Positions 1 to 6,015 of a DNA stretch of 6,022 nucleotides are shown here, piece by piece (position 1 is the first letter of the stretch; every line of letters begins with the position of its first letter). The stretch is from Firmicutes bacterium UBA2296. GTDB taxonomy: Bacteria; Bacillota; UBA994. The notes under the pieces were generated by a model. The model was not told the DNA's origin. It did no database searches and worked only from the letters and a program-made list of their open reading frames with translations. A program made the translations under genes and the position numbers. Location of the stretch: NCBI GenBank assembly GCA_002345475.1, contig DDWC01000116.1, positions 30,877 to 36,898 of the forward strand. The letters run 5' to 3'.

Positions 1-42
1 GATTTCCTTATTGATCTCCACTAGCTGAAATAAGAGAGACAG

Positions 43-51
43 TGATATAAT
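43..51 (+). promoter_or_regulatory. Extended -10 promoter for the diguanylate cyclase gene
   Basis: TGATATAAT is a perfect TATAAT -10 hexamer (46-51) preceded by the TGn extension (43-45) of an extended -10 promoter. The -35 region is weak: the best options are CTGAAA at 25-30 (15-nt spacing) or AGCTGA at 23-28 (17-nt spacing). That fits an extended -10 promoter, which depends little on the -35. Transcription would begin near 57-59, giving a leader of about 44 nt before the ATG at 102. The promoter reading is inferred from sequence only; no operator is obvious beside it. Confidence 0.6.
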
Positions 52-85
52 TCCCTTTGTTAGAGCTACTTAACCTTGCTAAAGA

Positions 86-93
86 AAGGAGGG
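86..93 (+). promoter_or_regulatory. Ribosome binding site deciding the cyclase start
   Basis: AAGGAGGG lies 9 nt (counted from GGAGG, 88-92) upstream of the ATG at 102. It favours that ATG over the in-frame TTG at 57, which has no Shine-Dalgarno sequence before it and lies at the predicted transcription start. A second in-frame ATG at 108 is also possible (15-nt spacing) but less well placed. Confidence 0.8.
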
Positions 94-101
94 CCATAAT
101 C

Positions 102-2411
102 ATGAGTATGCGCACCAAGCTGTTGACTTTCCTGTCGCTCATTTCTCTCCTGCTGATTGTGGTCTTTTCCTTCTATATTCGGACCGCAGTGCGAATAAGT
201 CCACAGATGGCAGAGTTACGACCATGGATAGAGCATTTGAGCTTCTGGCTCATCCTCGGGCTCATCGTACTGTCAGCCATTTTGCTTATGGCCATGGATG
301 CCTTCCTGACGATACATATGGTGCGGCGACTGAAACAGATGGAGGACATCCTGCGCGGGGTCAACGATGTTCGCTCCCTGGCACCCTTTGGTTTCAATAA
401 GCGTTACCCCGACGAGCTATCCCAGTTGGCCGACGAAGTCACAGAGATGATCGGGCGCCTGCGTAAGTCGGAGGAGCTCTATCGCGCCAGCGAAACAGAG
501 TTCAAAATTCTCTTTGATTCCATACCCCAGGGCATGGTCTTGCGTGAGTATGTGCGGGATGCCGAGGGCAGACCCGTTGACTACCGCATTGTGGACATGA
601 ACCCGGCCTACGCCGCGCTCATGGGGGTTGACAGAGAAGAGAGTGTGGGTCGTCTCCGCTCCGAGGTCTTCTCGCATCTCACCAATGAGGACTGGGTAAT
701 GCCTTTGTTGCCAGAGGTGCTCGCCGGCCGCCCACAGACGCTCACGCGCTATTCGAATCTAGTGGACAAACACATGCAGGTTTCAGTTCATAGCTTCGGC
801 CGGGACCGCGTGGCTGTCGGCTTCACCGATATCACAGATCGCGTGCGGCAAAACGCAGAGCTACAAGGGCGCAACCGCGCTTTGCAGGACCTTCTGCTTG
901 CAGCCGAAAAGTTGTTGGACGTTCCCCTTGGCGAGCCAGACTATGACTTTGTCGTTCGTGAGACCAGGGAGCTCCTTGGCGCTTACGGCGTGATACTTAG
1001 CCTGGCGCGACAGGACATTAAGAAGCTGCAGACAGTGGCCTGGGCCGCCGACGAGGGTTCCCTTGCCCTGCTAGAACAGTTTTTTGGGCGAGGGCTCCAG
1101 GGTAGCACCTGGGATTGGCACATCGACCAGGGTGACCTGGAAGTTGCCCGTGTGCTTTCCTATGACAGGCTGGCCGATGTTCTTCGCGGCCAGGTTGACG
1201 ACGCGGTAGCCACCGCTTTGCAGCAGCAGTTGTCCCTGGGGCACTTTCACATCCTCGAACTGTCTCACCGCAGTCGTCCCATTGGCAATATGCTGATTGC
1301 CATGTCAGCCACGGCGCCCCCGCTTGACGCCGATGTGCTTACGGTTTTCACCCGCATGCTATCTGCGGTGCTGTTGCGAGGGCAGGCGGAGACAGCGCTG
1401 CACGACAGCGAAATGCAGTATCGCGCTCTGATTGATGTAGCACCGGTTTCCATCATTGGTGCCGACATACAGGGTAACATCACCATGGCCAACGAGCAGG
1501 CGGCCTGGCTTCACGGCTTTGCCTCCAGCGAAAGCCTGCTGGGCAAAAATACGGTTGACCTGGTGCACCCCGAGGACCGGAATCTGGTGCGTCAACAGAT
1601 AGCCGAGCGCATGGACGGCAGGGTGCAGCGACATCTTAAGCGGCGCCTGCTCAGGGTTGACGGCTCGCACTTCTTCGCCGAGGTGACGGCCCGCGCCATC
1701 CTGACATCATGGGGACAAGCCGTCGGACAACTGGTCATCTCCCAGGACATAACGTCTCGCCAGCAGGCGGAAGACAAACTGGTCTATCTGAGCCTGCACG
1801 ATCAACTTACGGGGCTATACAACAGGGCTTACTTCGAAGAAGAACTGTATCGGCTCCAGGACGGACGGCGTTATCCCGTAAGCATAATCGCTGTGGATGT
1901 TAATGGTCTGAAGCTGGTCAACGACACCTTCGGCCACGCCATGGGTGACTCCCTGCTTAGAGCGGCAGCTCAGGCCCTGAAGCAGGCCTTGCGGCAGTCA
2001 GACACTCTGGCCCGCGTCGGCGGCGACGAGTTCGCCCTGGCTCTGCCCAATGCCGACGCCGGTGTAGCTGAAGCGGTCCTTCTGAGAATTCGCCAAGCAG
2101 TAGCGGCGCACAACGCGGGGCCGGACTTCTGCCTTCATTGCGATGAGTTGAACTGGATCCCCCTCAGCCTTTCTCTGGGTGCTGCTACCGCGGTGGACAA
2201 GGCTCAGAGTCTCGAGGAGCTCTTTAGGCAGGCAGATACCGAAATGTACAGAGACAAGCAGGCACAGGGGACAGAGTTTGCTGAAGGCCTGGTACAGTCT
2301 CTCAGGGACGGCCGGTTTTCGCTGCGCAACAGCAATTATGCCTCGCAGTTTGGGGAGAAGGTATCCGTAGCAGAACTAATAAGAGCCATAAAAGACCGAG
2401 GGAGCCGTTAG
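102..2411 (+). CDS. Membrane-anchored PAS-GAF-PAS-GGDEF diguanylate cyclase
   Basis: Predicted to condense two GTP into the second messenger c-di-GMP at the inner face of the membrane. The protein has 769 residues from the ATG at 102. Hydrophobic helices at about 7-26 and 48-69 enclose an outside loop of only about 20 residues. A HAMP-like linker follows (about 74-125), then PAS 1 (about 131-247), a GAF-like domain (about 255-426), PAS 2 (about 434-555) and GGDEF (about 560-720). Visible catalytic features are DQLTGLYNR (567-575), the metal-binding Asp599, NDTFGH (608-613) and an intact GGDEF (640-644). RQSD (631-634) stands exactly five residues before GGDEF, the canonical RxxD inhibitory site that binds c-di-GMP. 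There is no EAL or HD-GYP domain. A CxxC pair (677, 680) and a tail of about 45 residues after the GGDEF fold are unusual. The signals sensed by the PAS and GAF domains cannot be read from sequence. The gene appears monocistronic and ends inside the terminator shared with the convergent peptidase operon. Diguanylate cyclase activity is a confident family call but is not proven here. Confidence 0.92.
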   Translation: MSMRTKLLTFLSLISLLLIVVFSFYIRTAVRISPQMAELRPWIEHLSFWLILGLIVLSAILLMAMDAFLTIHMVRRLKQMEDILRGVNDVRSLAPFGFNKRYPDELSQLADEVTEMIGRLRKSEELYRASETEFKILFDSIPQGMVLREYVRDAEGRPVDYRIVDMNPAYAALMGVDREESVGRLRSEVFSHLTNEDWVMPLLPEVLAGRPQTLTRYSNLVDKHMQVSVHSFGRDRVAVGFTDITDRVRQNAELQGRNRALQDLLLAAEKLLDVPLGEPDYDFVVRETRELLGAYGVILSLARQDIKKLQTVAWAADEGSLALLEQFFGRGLQGSTWDWHIDQGDLEVARVLSYDRLADVLRGQVDDAVATALQQQLSLGHFHILELSHRSRPIGNMLIAMSATAPPLDADVLTVFTRMLSAVLLRGQAETALHDSEMQYRALIDVAPVSIIGADIQGNITMANEQAAWLHGFASSESLLGKNTVDLVHPEDRNLVRQQIAERMDGRVQRHLKRRLLRVDGSHFFAEVTARAILTSWGQAVGQLVISQDITSRQQAEDKLVYLSLHDQLTGLYNRAYFEEELYRLQDGRRYPVSIIAVDVNGLKLVNDTFGHAMGDSLLRAAAQALKQALRQSDTLARVGGDEFALALPNADAGVAEAVLLRIRQAVAAHNAGPDFCLHCDELNWIPLSLSLGAATAVDKAQSLEELFRQADTEMYRDKQAQGTEFAEGLVQSLRDGRFSLRNSNYASQFGEKVSVAELIRAIKDRGSR

Positions 2412-2426
2412 GCAACCTCGGTCTTT
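2391..2426. terminator. Shared bidirectional intrinsic terminator
   Basis: A perfect 11-bp inverted repeat, AAAGACCGAGG (2391-2401) and CCTCGGTCTTT (2416-2426), encloses a 14-nt loop. The loop itself holds a small GCC/GGC stem (2404-2406 with 2411-2413). On the + strand the stem ends in TCTTTGTATAT; on the - strand it ends in TCTTTTAT, so both directions have a short U-rich run. It overlaps the last codons of the cyclase gene, whose TAG (2409-2411) sits in the loop, and begins 7 nt past the M28 gene stop codon. It therefore serves both convergent transcription units. Function is inferred from structure and position. Confidence 0.85.
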
Positions 2427-2433
2427 GTATATA

Positions 2434-3816
2434 CTACTGTTCTTCTCCCGGGATAGCTCGCAGTTCATATTTAAGTACCTCGAGCAAACCCATTTCTTCG
2501 AGTTTGGCCCGGAAATCGCCGGGTGTTTTGTGCTTAACAGGTATTTCCGGCATTGTAGCCAGGCGTGCCACCAGACGAGCGAGAAAAACGGCGTCCAACT
2601 GAATGGCCCGTGGGTTGAGCTTGTCCAGTGTATCCCAGTAGGTGTGTCCCCAGCCGCGGGGTGCAGCCGATGAGGAAGGCTCGGCCGAGGTGTAGGTGGC
2701 CGAGGGCACTCCAGCCGCGGCAAACCAGTACATGTCCGAATACAGGCTGATGCGGTCACCTACGCTGACATGGCTCTCGTGCATTTCGCCAAACAGCTTT
2801 TTGAAGTAGGCTGTGGCCTCCGACCATCCTTGCAGGGCAAAGGTGCCCTTGCCACCGCGGCCGGCACCGTCGGTGTTGATCATAAACATGTGTTTTTCGT
2901 CGCCATGCTTCTGCACATAGTGGTCTGAGCCAATCAGGCCCATCTCCTCCTGGGCAAAGGCCACAAAGCGTATGGTGCGAGCCATCAGTTCCTTGTGTTC
3001 CGACAAGGCTCGCGCGACCTCCATGACCACGGCAGTGCCGGCACCGTTGTCGTTTGCCGATTGGTTGATGTCGTGCCCGTCGTAGTGGCCGCCAATGACG
3101 ATTACTTCTTCGGGGCGCGATACACCCGTGATTTCACCAATGACGTTATAGGACTTGGTGGGGGCTATTTCGTTCGTGGAGTCGATGCGCACCCGCAACT
3201 CGCCCTTGCGGGCCAGGCGCAGCATTTCGTGCCCTGTCTCGAAGGATACCGAGATTGCCGGAACCTCGCAGGCCCTATTAAACCGGGCCGAACCCGTCTC
3301 GGGAAGGCCCCCAGGCTCGCCGCGCATCCAGATAAAGCCGATGGCTCCTGCCTCTACGGCCCGACCCAGCTTTTCTCCGCGATGCATGGCACGGTGGTAA
3401 AACTGCGGCGTGGCGGTGTTAACCATAGCTATGGCACCCTTCAGCGCTTCGCGGTTATCGGCATAGGCCTGCGGGTCACCGTCACCCAGGTAGACAACGC
3501 GGCCCTCTACATAGCGGGGAGGGCAGAAGGGCAGAGCGATGCAGTCCAGTTCCATCCGCTGCGGCGAAAGAACCTCCAGGCTGGTCTCCTTGCGCGTCCA
3601 GCCCAGGCACTCAAACTCCTGTTTCCAGGCCCGGGTCACGCCCATTGCCTTAAAGCGTTCAAGAATAAAGTCAGAAGCGGCCCGCTCCTCGTCGCTGCCG
3701 CCGAAGCGGGCGCCGTAGCCGTCCACCAGCTCCTCGACGAACTGGCTGCCTTCTTTTGAGAAATAGAGCGTCGAGAGAATATCGCGGTCGATTCGTCTGA
3801 TAGTCTCTGTGGACAA
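2434..3816 (-). CDS. M28 family zinc aminopeptidase with PA domain
   Basis: A metallopeptidase of 460 residues, predicted to remove N-terminal residues from peptides using two zinc ions. The expected M28 ligands are all visible: His244 and Asp246 (GGHYDGHD), bridging Asp256 (ANDNGAG), catalytic Glu290 and ligand Glu291 (QEEMG), Asp316 (NTDGAG) and His391 (GHTYWDTLDK). An N-terminal segment (about 1-85) is followed by a PA (protease-associated) domain at about 95-215, then the catalytic domain (about 220-425) and a short helical tail. No signal peptide or membrane helix is seen, so it should act in the cytoplasm, unlike many secreted M28 enzymes. The start is a TTG at 3816, supported by GGAGGAGG 7 nt upstream; no ATG is better placed. 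It is the second gene of an operon, 17 nt after the S9 peptidase stop codon. Overall layout resembles aminopeptidase and carboxypeptidase Q-like members of the family; exact substrate preference cannot be assigned. Confidence 0.93.
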   Translation of the reverse strand: MSTETIRRIDRDILSTLYFSKEGSQFVEELVDGYGARFGGSDEERAASDFILERFKAMGVTRAWKQEFECLGWTRKETSLEVLSPQRMELDCIALPFCPPRYVEGRVVYLGDGDPQAYADNREALKGAIAMVNTATPQFYHRAMHRGEKLGRAVEAGAIGFIWMRGEPGGLPETGSARFNRACEVPAISVSFETGHEMLRLARKGELRVRIDSTNEIAPTKSYNVIGEITGVSRPEEVIVIGGHYDGHDINQSANDNGAGTAVVMEVARALSEHKELMARTIRFVAFAQEEMGLIGSDHYVQKHGDEKHMFMINTDGAGRGGKGTFALQGWSEATAYFKKLFGEMHESHVSVGDRISLYSDMYWFAAAGVPSATYTSAEPSSSAAPRGWGHTYWDTLDKLNPRAIQLDAVFLARLVARLATMPEIPVKHKTPGDFRAKLEEMGLLEVLKYELRAIPGEEQ

Positions 3817-3823
3817 AGTGCAA

Positions 3824-3831
3824 CCTCCTCC
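3824..3831 (-). promoter_or_regulatory. Ribosome binding site for the M28 peptidase TTG start
   Basis: On the - strand this reads GGAGGAGG and ends 7 nt before the TTG at 3816. It fills most of the 17-nt gap after the S9 peptidase stop codon (3834-3836). This placement makes the TTG start convincing and suggests the two genes are translated from one mRNA. Confidence 0.85.
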
Positions 3832-3833
3832 TT

Positions 3834-5822
3834 CTACTGGGGTATGTACTTGTTAAACCAGTCAGTAATGTGTTTAAGGCGTTCTACGCGGTGGCGGGGT
3901 TTGCCGGAACGTGACAGTTCGTGGTTTTCTTCCGGGAAACGCACAAACATCGTCTCCTTGCGGAGCCACTTAAGGGCGGTATAAAGCTGTTCTCCCTGTT
4001 CGACTGGGCAGCGCAGGTCCTGCTCGCTGTGAATGATGAGCAAGGGAGTCTCAATATTCTCCACGTAGGTGATGGGGGAGCGCTCCATGTAGAAATCCTG
4101 GTTCTCCCATGGGTTGCCCTTGAACTCGAATTGGCCGTTGTTAAACCCAACATCGCTGGTGCCAAACATGCTGTAACGGTTGCAGGTGCTGCGCTGTGTC
4201 ACAGCTGCCTTAAAGCGGTTAGTTTTGCCCACGATCCAGTTTGTCATATAACCGCCATAGCTGCCGCCAGTGACACCAAGGCGTTCTGGATCCACAAAGT
4301 CATAAGTCAGGGCGTGGTCTACCGCCAGCATCAGGTCGTTGAAGTCGGTGCCGCCCCAATCATGATGTGTGGCCGCGTTAAAAGCCTGCCCATAAGCCTC
4401 GCTGCCTTGTGGGTTGGTGAAGAGGACGGAGTAGCCCATGGAGGCCAAAACCTGGAACTCGTGGTTGAAGGAGTTGCCGTAGGCTACATGGGGGCCGCCG
4501 TGGATCTCCAGAATCATTGGGTAGCGTTTGCCGACCTCATAGCAGCGGGGTTTCATAATCCACCCCTCTACAGTTACACCATTTGTGCCCGGGTAGGTGA
4601 AGCGCTCTGGTCTGCTCACGTCAGCTGTCGCCAGGTATTCGCTATTGGATTCAGTAAGGCGCATTCCGCCTGCGCCATGCAGGTCGCTGATGAAGATGTC
4701 TCCGATGTTATCTGGCGTGGTCACCGTGTAAGCCATGCTGGACTCCCCAAGGGACAATCCGTAGACAACCTGATCTTCCCCGGTAAGTCTTTCCGGGCGA
4801 CCTCCCCCGGAAGGGATGCGGTAAACATAGGTCGTGCCTCCATCTGAGGACAGGAAATAGATGAACTTGCGGTCCGCTGTAAACACCGGGCTGGGATCTA
4901 CAGTAGAGACCATATCTCCACCCACCGCATTGCCTACAGAACGGTCAAAATCCCGGGTGAGTAGCGCTGCCGGTCCGCCTGTTACCGGTACGGAATAGAG
5001 CTTGTTGAGGGTGGCTCCTTTGAATTCACCTGTATGGCTGACAAAGGCCAGGCTCTGGCCATCTGGGGCGTAAGTCGGCTTCATGCATGGGCCAAAGCTT
5101 TCTGTCACCTGGCGGATAGTTTTGTCGGAAGGGTCCAGCTCATAGACATCGCTATAGGTAACGTAGTCGGCGTCTTCGTAGAGCTTGCCGACAAAAGCGA
5201 TCTTGCCGCCGTCGGGTGACCAGGCAGGGGAGAGGTGGTCGTAATCGCCCTGAGTCAACTGGGTGACCTCGCCGCTCGTGGCGTCGATCAGGCAGATGTG
5301 GGAACGGCGGTCGCCAAAGAAGCCTTCTCCGTTTAAGCGATAGTGTAGCCGGGTGATTACTTTAACCTCGGTGCGTTCCTTTTTCTCCTCTTCGCTAAGT
5401 GCATCGCTGGGGCCGATTTTGGTGGTTGCCACCAGACGTGTTCCGTCAGGTGCCCAGGCGATATTGGCCAACGGGCGCTTGAAGGTCGTAAGCTGTCTGG
5501 CCTCACCGCCAGAGGCTGGTATGAGCCATACCTGATTGTCACCGCTGCGGTTTGATATGAAGGCCACCTTAGAGCCATCCGGTGACCAGCGCGGGGAAGC
5601 ATCGATCTTCTCACCTCTGGTAAATGGCCTGGGTGCGCTACCCTTTGTGTCTACCAAGCAAATGCGGCTCTGATACTTGTAGCGGTCTTTAGGATCCACC
5701 TGTTTCTCCACATAAGCAATCTTACTACCGTCGGGGGAAAGCTGCGGGTCGCTTAACCACTTGAGTTGGTAAATGTCCTCGATTAGAATGGGTTTCTTCT
5801 TTTCGGCTTCGTGCAAATCCAT
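3834..5822 (-). CDS. S9C family prolyl-oligopeptidase-type serine peptidase (YuxL-like)
   Basis: A cytoplasmic serine peptidase of the dipeptidyl-/acylaminoacyl-peptidase group, expected to cleave short peptides that fit through its propeller. It has 662 residues (660 if the TTG at 5816 is the start), close to the length of Bacillus subtilis YuxL, which it resembles as recalled from memory. The N-terminal part is a beta-propeller with PD40/TolB-like blades of the form SPDGxKIAF near residues 29, 80, 124, 202, 252 and 315. The C-terminal alpha/beta hydrolase domain (about 410-660) carries the oxyanion motif HGGPH (441-445), nucleophile Ser521 in GGSYGG, Asp602 in HSEQDLRCP and His634 in EENHELS, so the catalytic triad is complete. 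No signal peptide or membrane segment is present. It is the first gene of an operon with the M28 peptidase 17 nt downstream. The start is uncertain: the ATG at 5822 is only 2 nt from GGAGG, whereas the TTG two codons later is 8 nt away. Substrate specificity is not known. Confidence 0.94.
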   Translation of the reverse strand: MDLHEAEKKKPILIEDIYQLKWLSDPQLSPDGSKIAYVEKQVDPKDRYKYQSRICLVDTKGSAPRPFTRGEKIDASPRWSPDGSKVAFISNRSGDNQVWLIPASGGEARQLTTFKRPLANIAWAPDGTRLVATTKIGPSDALSEEEKKERTEVKVITRLHYRLNGEGFFGDRRSHICLIDATSGEVTQLTQGDYDHLSPAWSPDGGKIAFVGKLYEDADYVTYSDVYELDPSDKTIRQVTESFGPCMKPTYAPDGQSLAFVSHTGEFKGATLNKLYSVPVTGGPAALLTRDFDRSVGNAVGGDMVSTVDPSPVFTADRKFIYFLSSDGGTTYVYRIPSGGGRPERLTGEDQVVYGLSLGESSMAYTVTTPDNIGDIFISDLHGAGGMRLTESNSEYLATADVSRPERFTYPGTNGVTVEGWIMKPRCYEVGKRYPMILEIHGGPHVAYGNSFNHEFQVLASMGYSVLFTNPQGSEAYGQAFNAATHHDWGGTDFNDLMLAVDHALTYDFVDPERLGVTGGSYGGYMTNWIVGKTNRFKAAVTQRSTCNRYSMFGTSDVGFNNGQFEFKGNPWENQDFYMERSPITYVENIETPLLIIHSEQDLRCPVEQGEQLYTALKWLRKETMFVRFPEENHELSRSGKPRHRVERLKHITDWFNKYIPQ

Positions 5823-5824
5823 TA

Positions 5825-5832
5825 CCTCCTTA
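5825..5832 (-). promoter_or_regulatory. Ribosome binding site that questions the S9 peptidase start
   Basis: On the - strand this reads TAAGGAGG. GGAGG (5825-5829) is only 2 nt from the ATG at 5822 but 8 nt from an in-frame TTG at 5816. The second spacing matches the other two genes in the window (9 and 7 nt), and the M28 gene also uses TTG. Translation may therefore begin at 5816, giving a protein two residues shorter. Confidence 0.75.
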
Positions 5833-5848
5833 TGTTCGCGTGTCGCCT

Positions 5849-5874
5849 ATATATTCGATAAGCGAAGCATATAT
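5849..5874. repeat. AT-rich imperfect inverted repeat upstream of the peptidase operon
   Basis: ATATATTCG (5849-5857) pairs with CGAA (5863-5866) and TATAT (5870-5874), leaving a 5-nt loop and a 3-nt bulge (GCA). It is clearly more AT-rich than its surroundings and lies 27-52 nt before the S9 peptidase start, where a promoter, operator or leader hairpin would be expected. TATATA and TATATG strings on the - strand could act as a -10, but no matching -35 is found at 16-18 nt, so I do not call a promoter. Confidence 0.4.
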
Positions 5875-5888
5875 CCTGCGTCAGCAGG
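5875..5888. repeat. Small perfect hairpin CCTGC-GTCA-GCAGG
   Basis: A perfect 5-bp inverted repeat with a 4-nt loop directly follows the AT-rich dyad. There is no U-run on either side, so it is not a terminator. Role unknown; it could form part of a structured leader or a protein-binding site. Confidence 0.35.
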
Positions 5889-5898
5889 CGAAATGTGG

Positions 5899-5912
5899 GG
5901 CGGACAGCCGCC
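5899..5912. repeat. Small perfect hairpin GGCGG-ACAG-CCGCC
   Basis: A perfect 5-bp GC stem with a 4-nt loop, 10 nt from the previous hairpin. With the other two it makes a cluster of three inverted repeats in the spacer upstream of the peptidase operon. No U-run follows. Such short stems can arise by chance, so a function is only possible, not shown. Confidence 0.3.
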
Positions 5913-5923
5913 AGCCAATCTGG

Positions 5924-5951
5924 AGGTTAGACGTCAGGCCTTAGACACTAG
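5924..5951. repeat. Degenerate tandem heptamer repeat (4 units)
   Basis: Four 7-nt units in direct succession, AGGTTAG, ACGTCAG, GCCTTAG and ACACTAG, share the ending YAG. A fifth 8-nt unit, AAGGCAAG (5952-5959), may be a decayed copy. TTAGAC recurs 14 nt apart (two periods). The 7-nt period does not fit codons, which speaks for a non-coding intergenic repeat. The tract is short and degenerate, so chance is not excluded. Confidence 0.4.
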
Positions 5952-6008
5952 AAGGCAAGAGGCAATCATCCAAGAACCCGCAGTGATGGGAGACGATAGC
6001 GTCGAGTA

Positions 6009-6015
6009 GGAGGGG
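6009..6015 (+). promoter_or_regulatory. Ribosome binding site of a probable gene beyond the right edge
   Basis: GGAGGGG on the + strand is followed by 7 nt to the end of the window, so a start codon at or just after 6023 would be ideally spaced. It suggests a divergently transcribed neighbour of the peptidase operon. No coding sequence of that gene lies inside the window, so its identity is unknown. Confidence 0.45.

Noticed and set aside
11..16. TTGATC as a -35 box for the TATAAT at 46-51
   Set aside because: The spacing would be 29 nt, far from the 16-18 nt needed; the extended -10 explains the promoter better.
57..101. TTG at 57 as an in-frame start adding 15 residues to the cyclase
   Set aside because: It has no ribosome binding site and lies at the predicted transcription start of the TGATATAAT promoter, while the ATG at 102 has AAGGAGGG at good spacing.
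2995..3759. 254-codon + strand open frame opposite the M28 gene
   Set aside because: It lies wholly antisense to a gene with complete M28 metal ligands, shows no recognisable domain, and is explained by codon bias of the real gene.
3921..4847. 308-codon + strand open frame opposite the S9 peptidase gene
   Set aside because: It is antisense to the conserved hydrolase domain and part of the propeller, has no domain of its own, and is a shadow of GC-rich codon usage.
5830..5905. A standard -35/-10 promoter for the peptidase operon on the - strand
   Set aside because: TATATA and TATATG strings exist in the AT-rich dyad, but no acceptable -35 hexamer lies 16-18 nt upstream of either.
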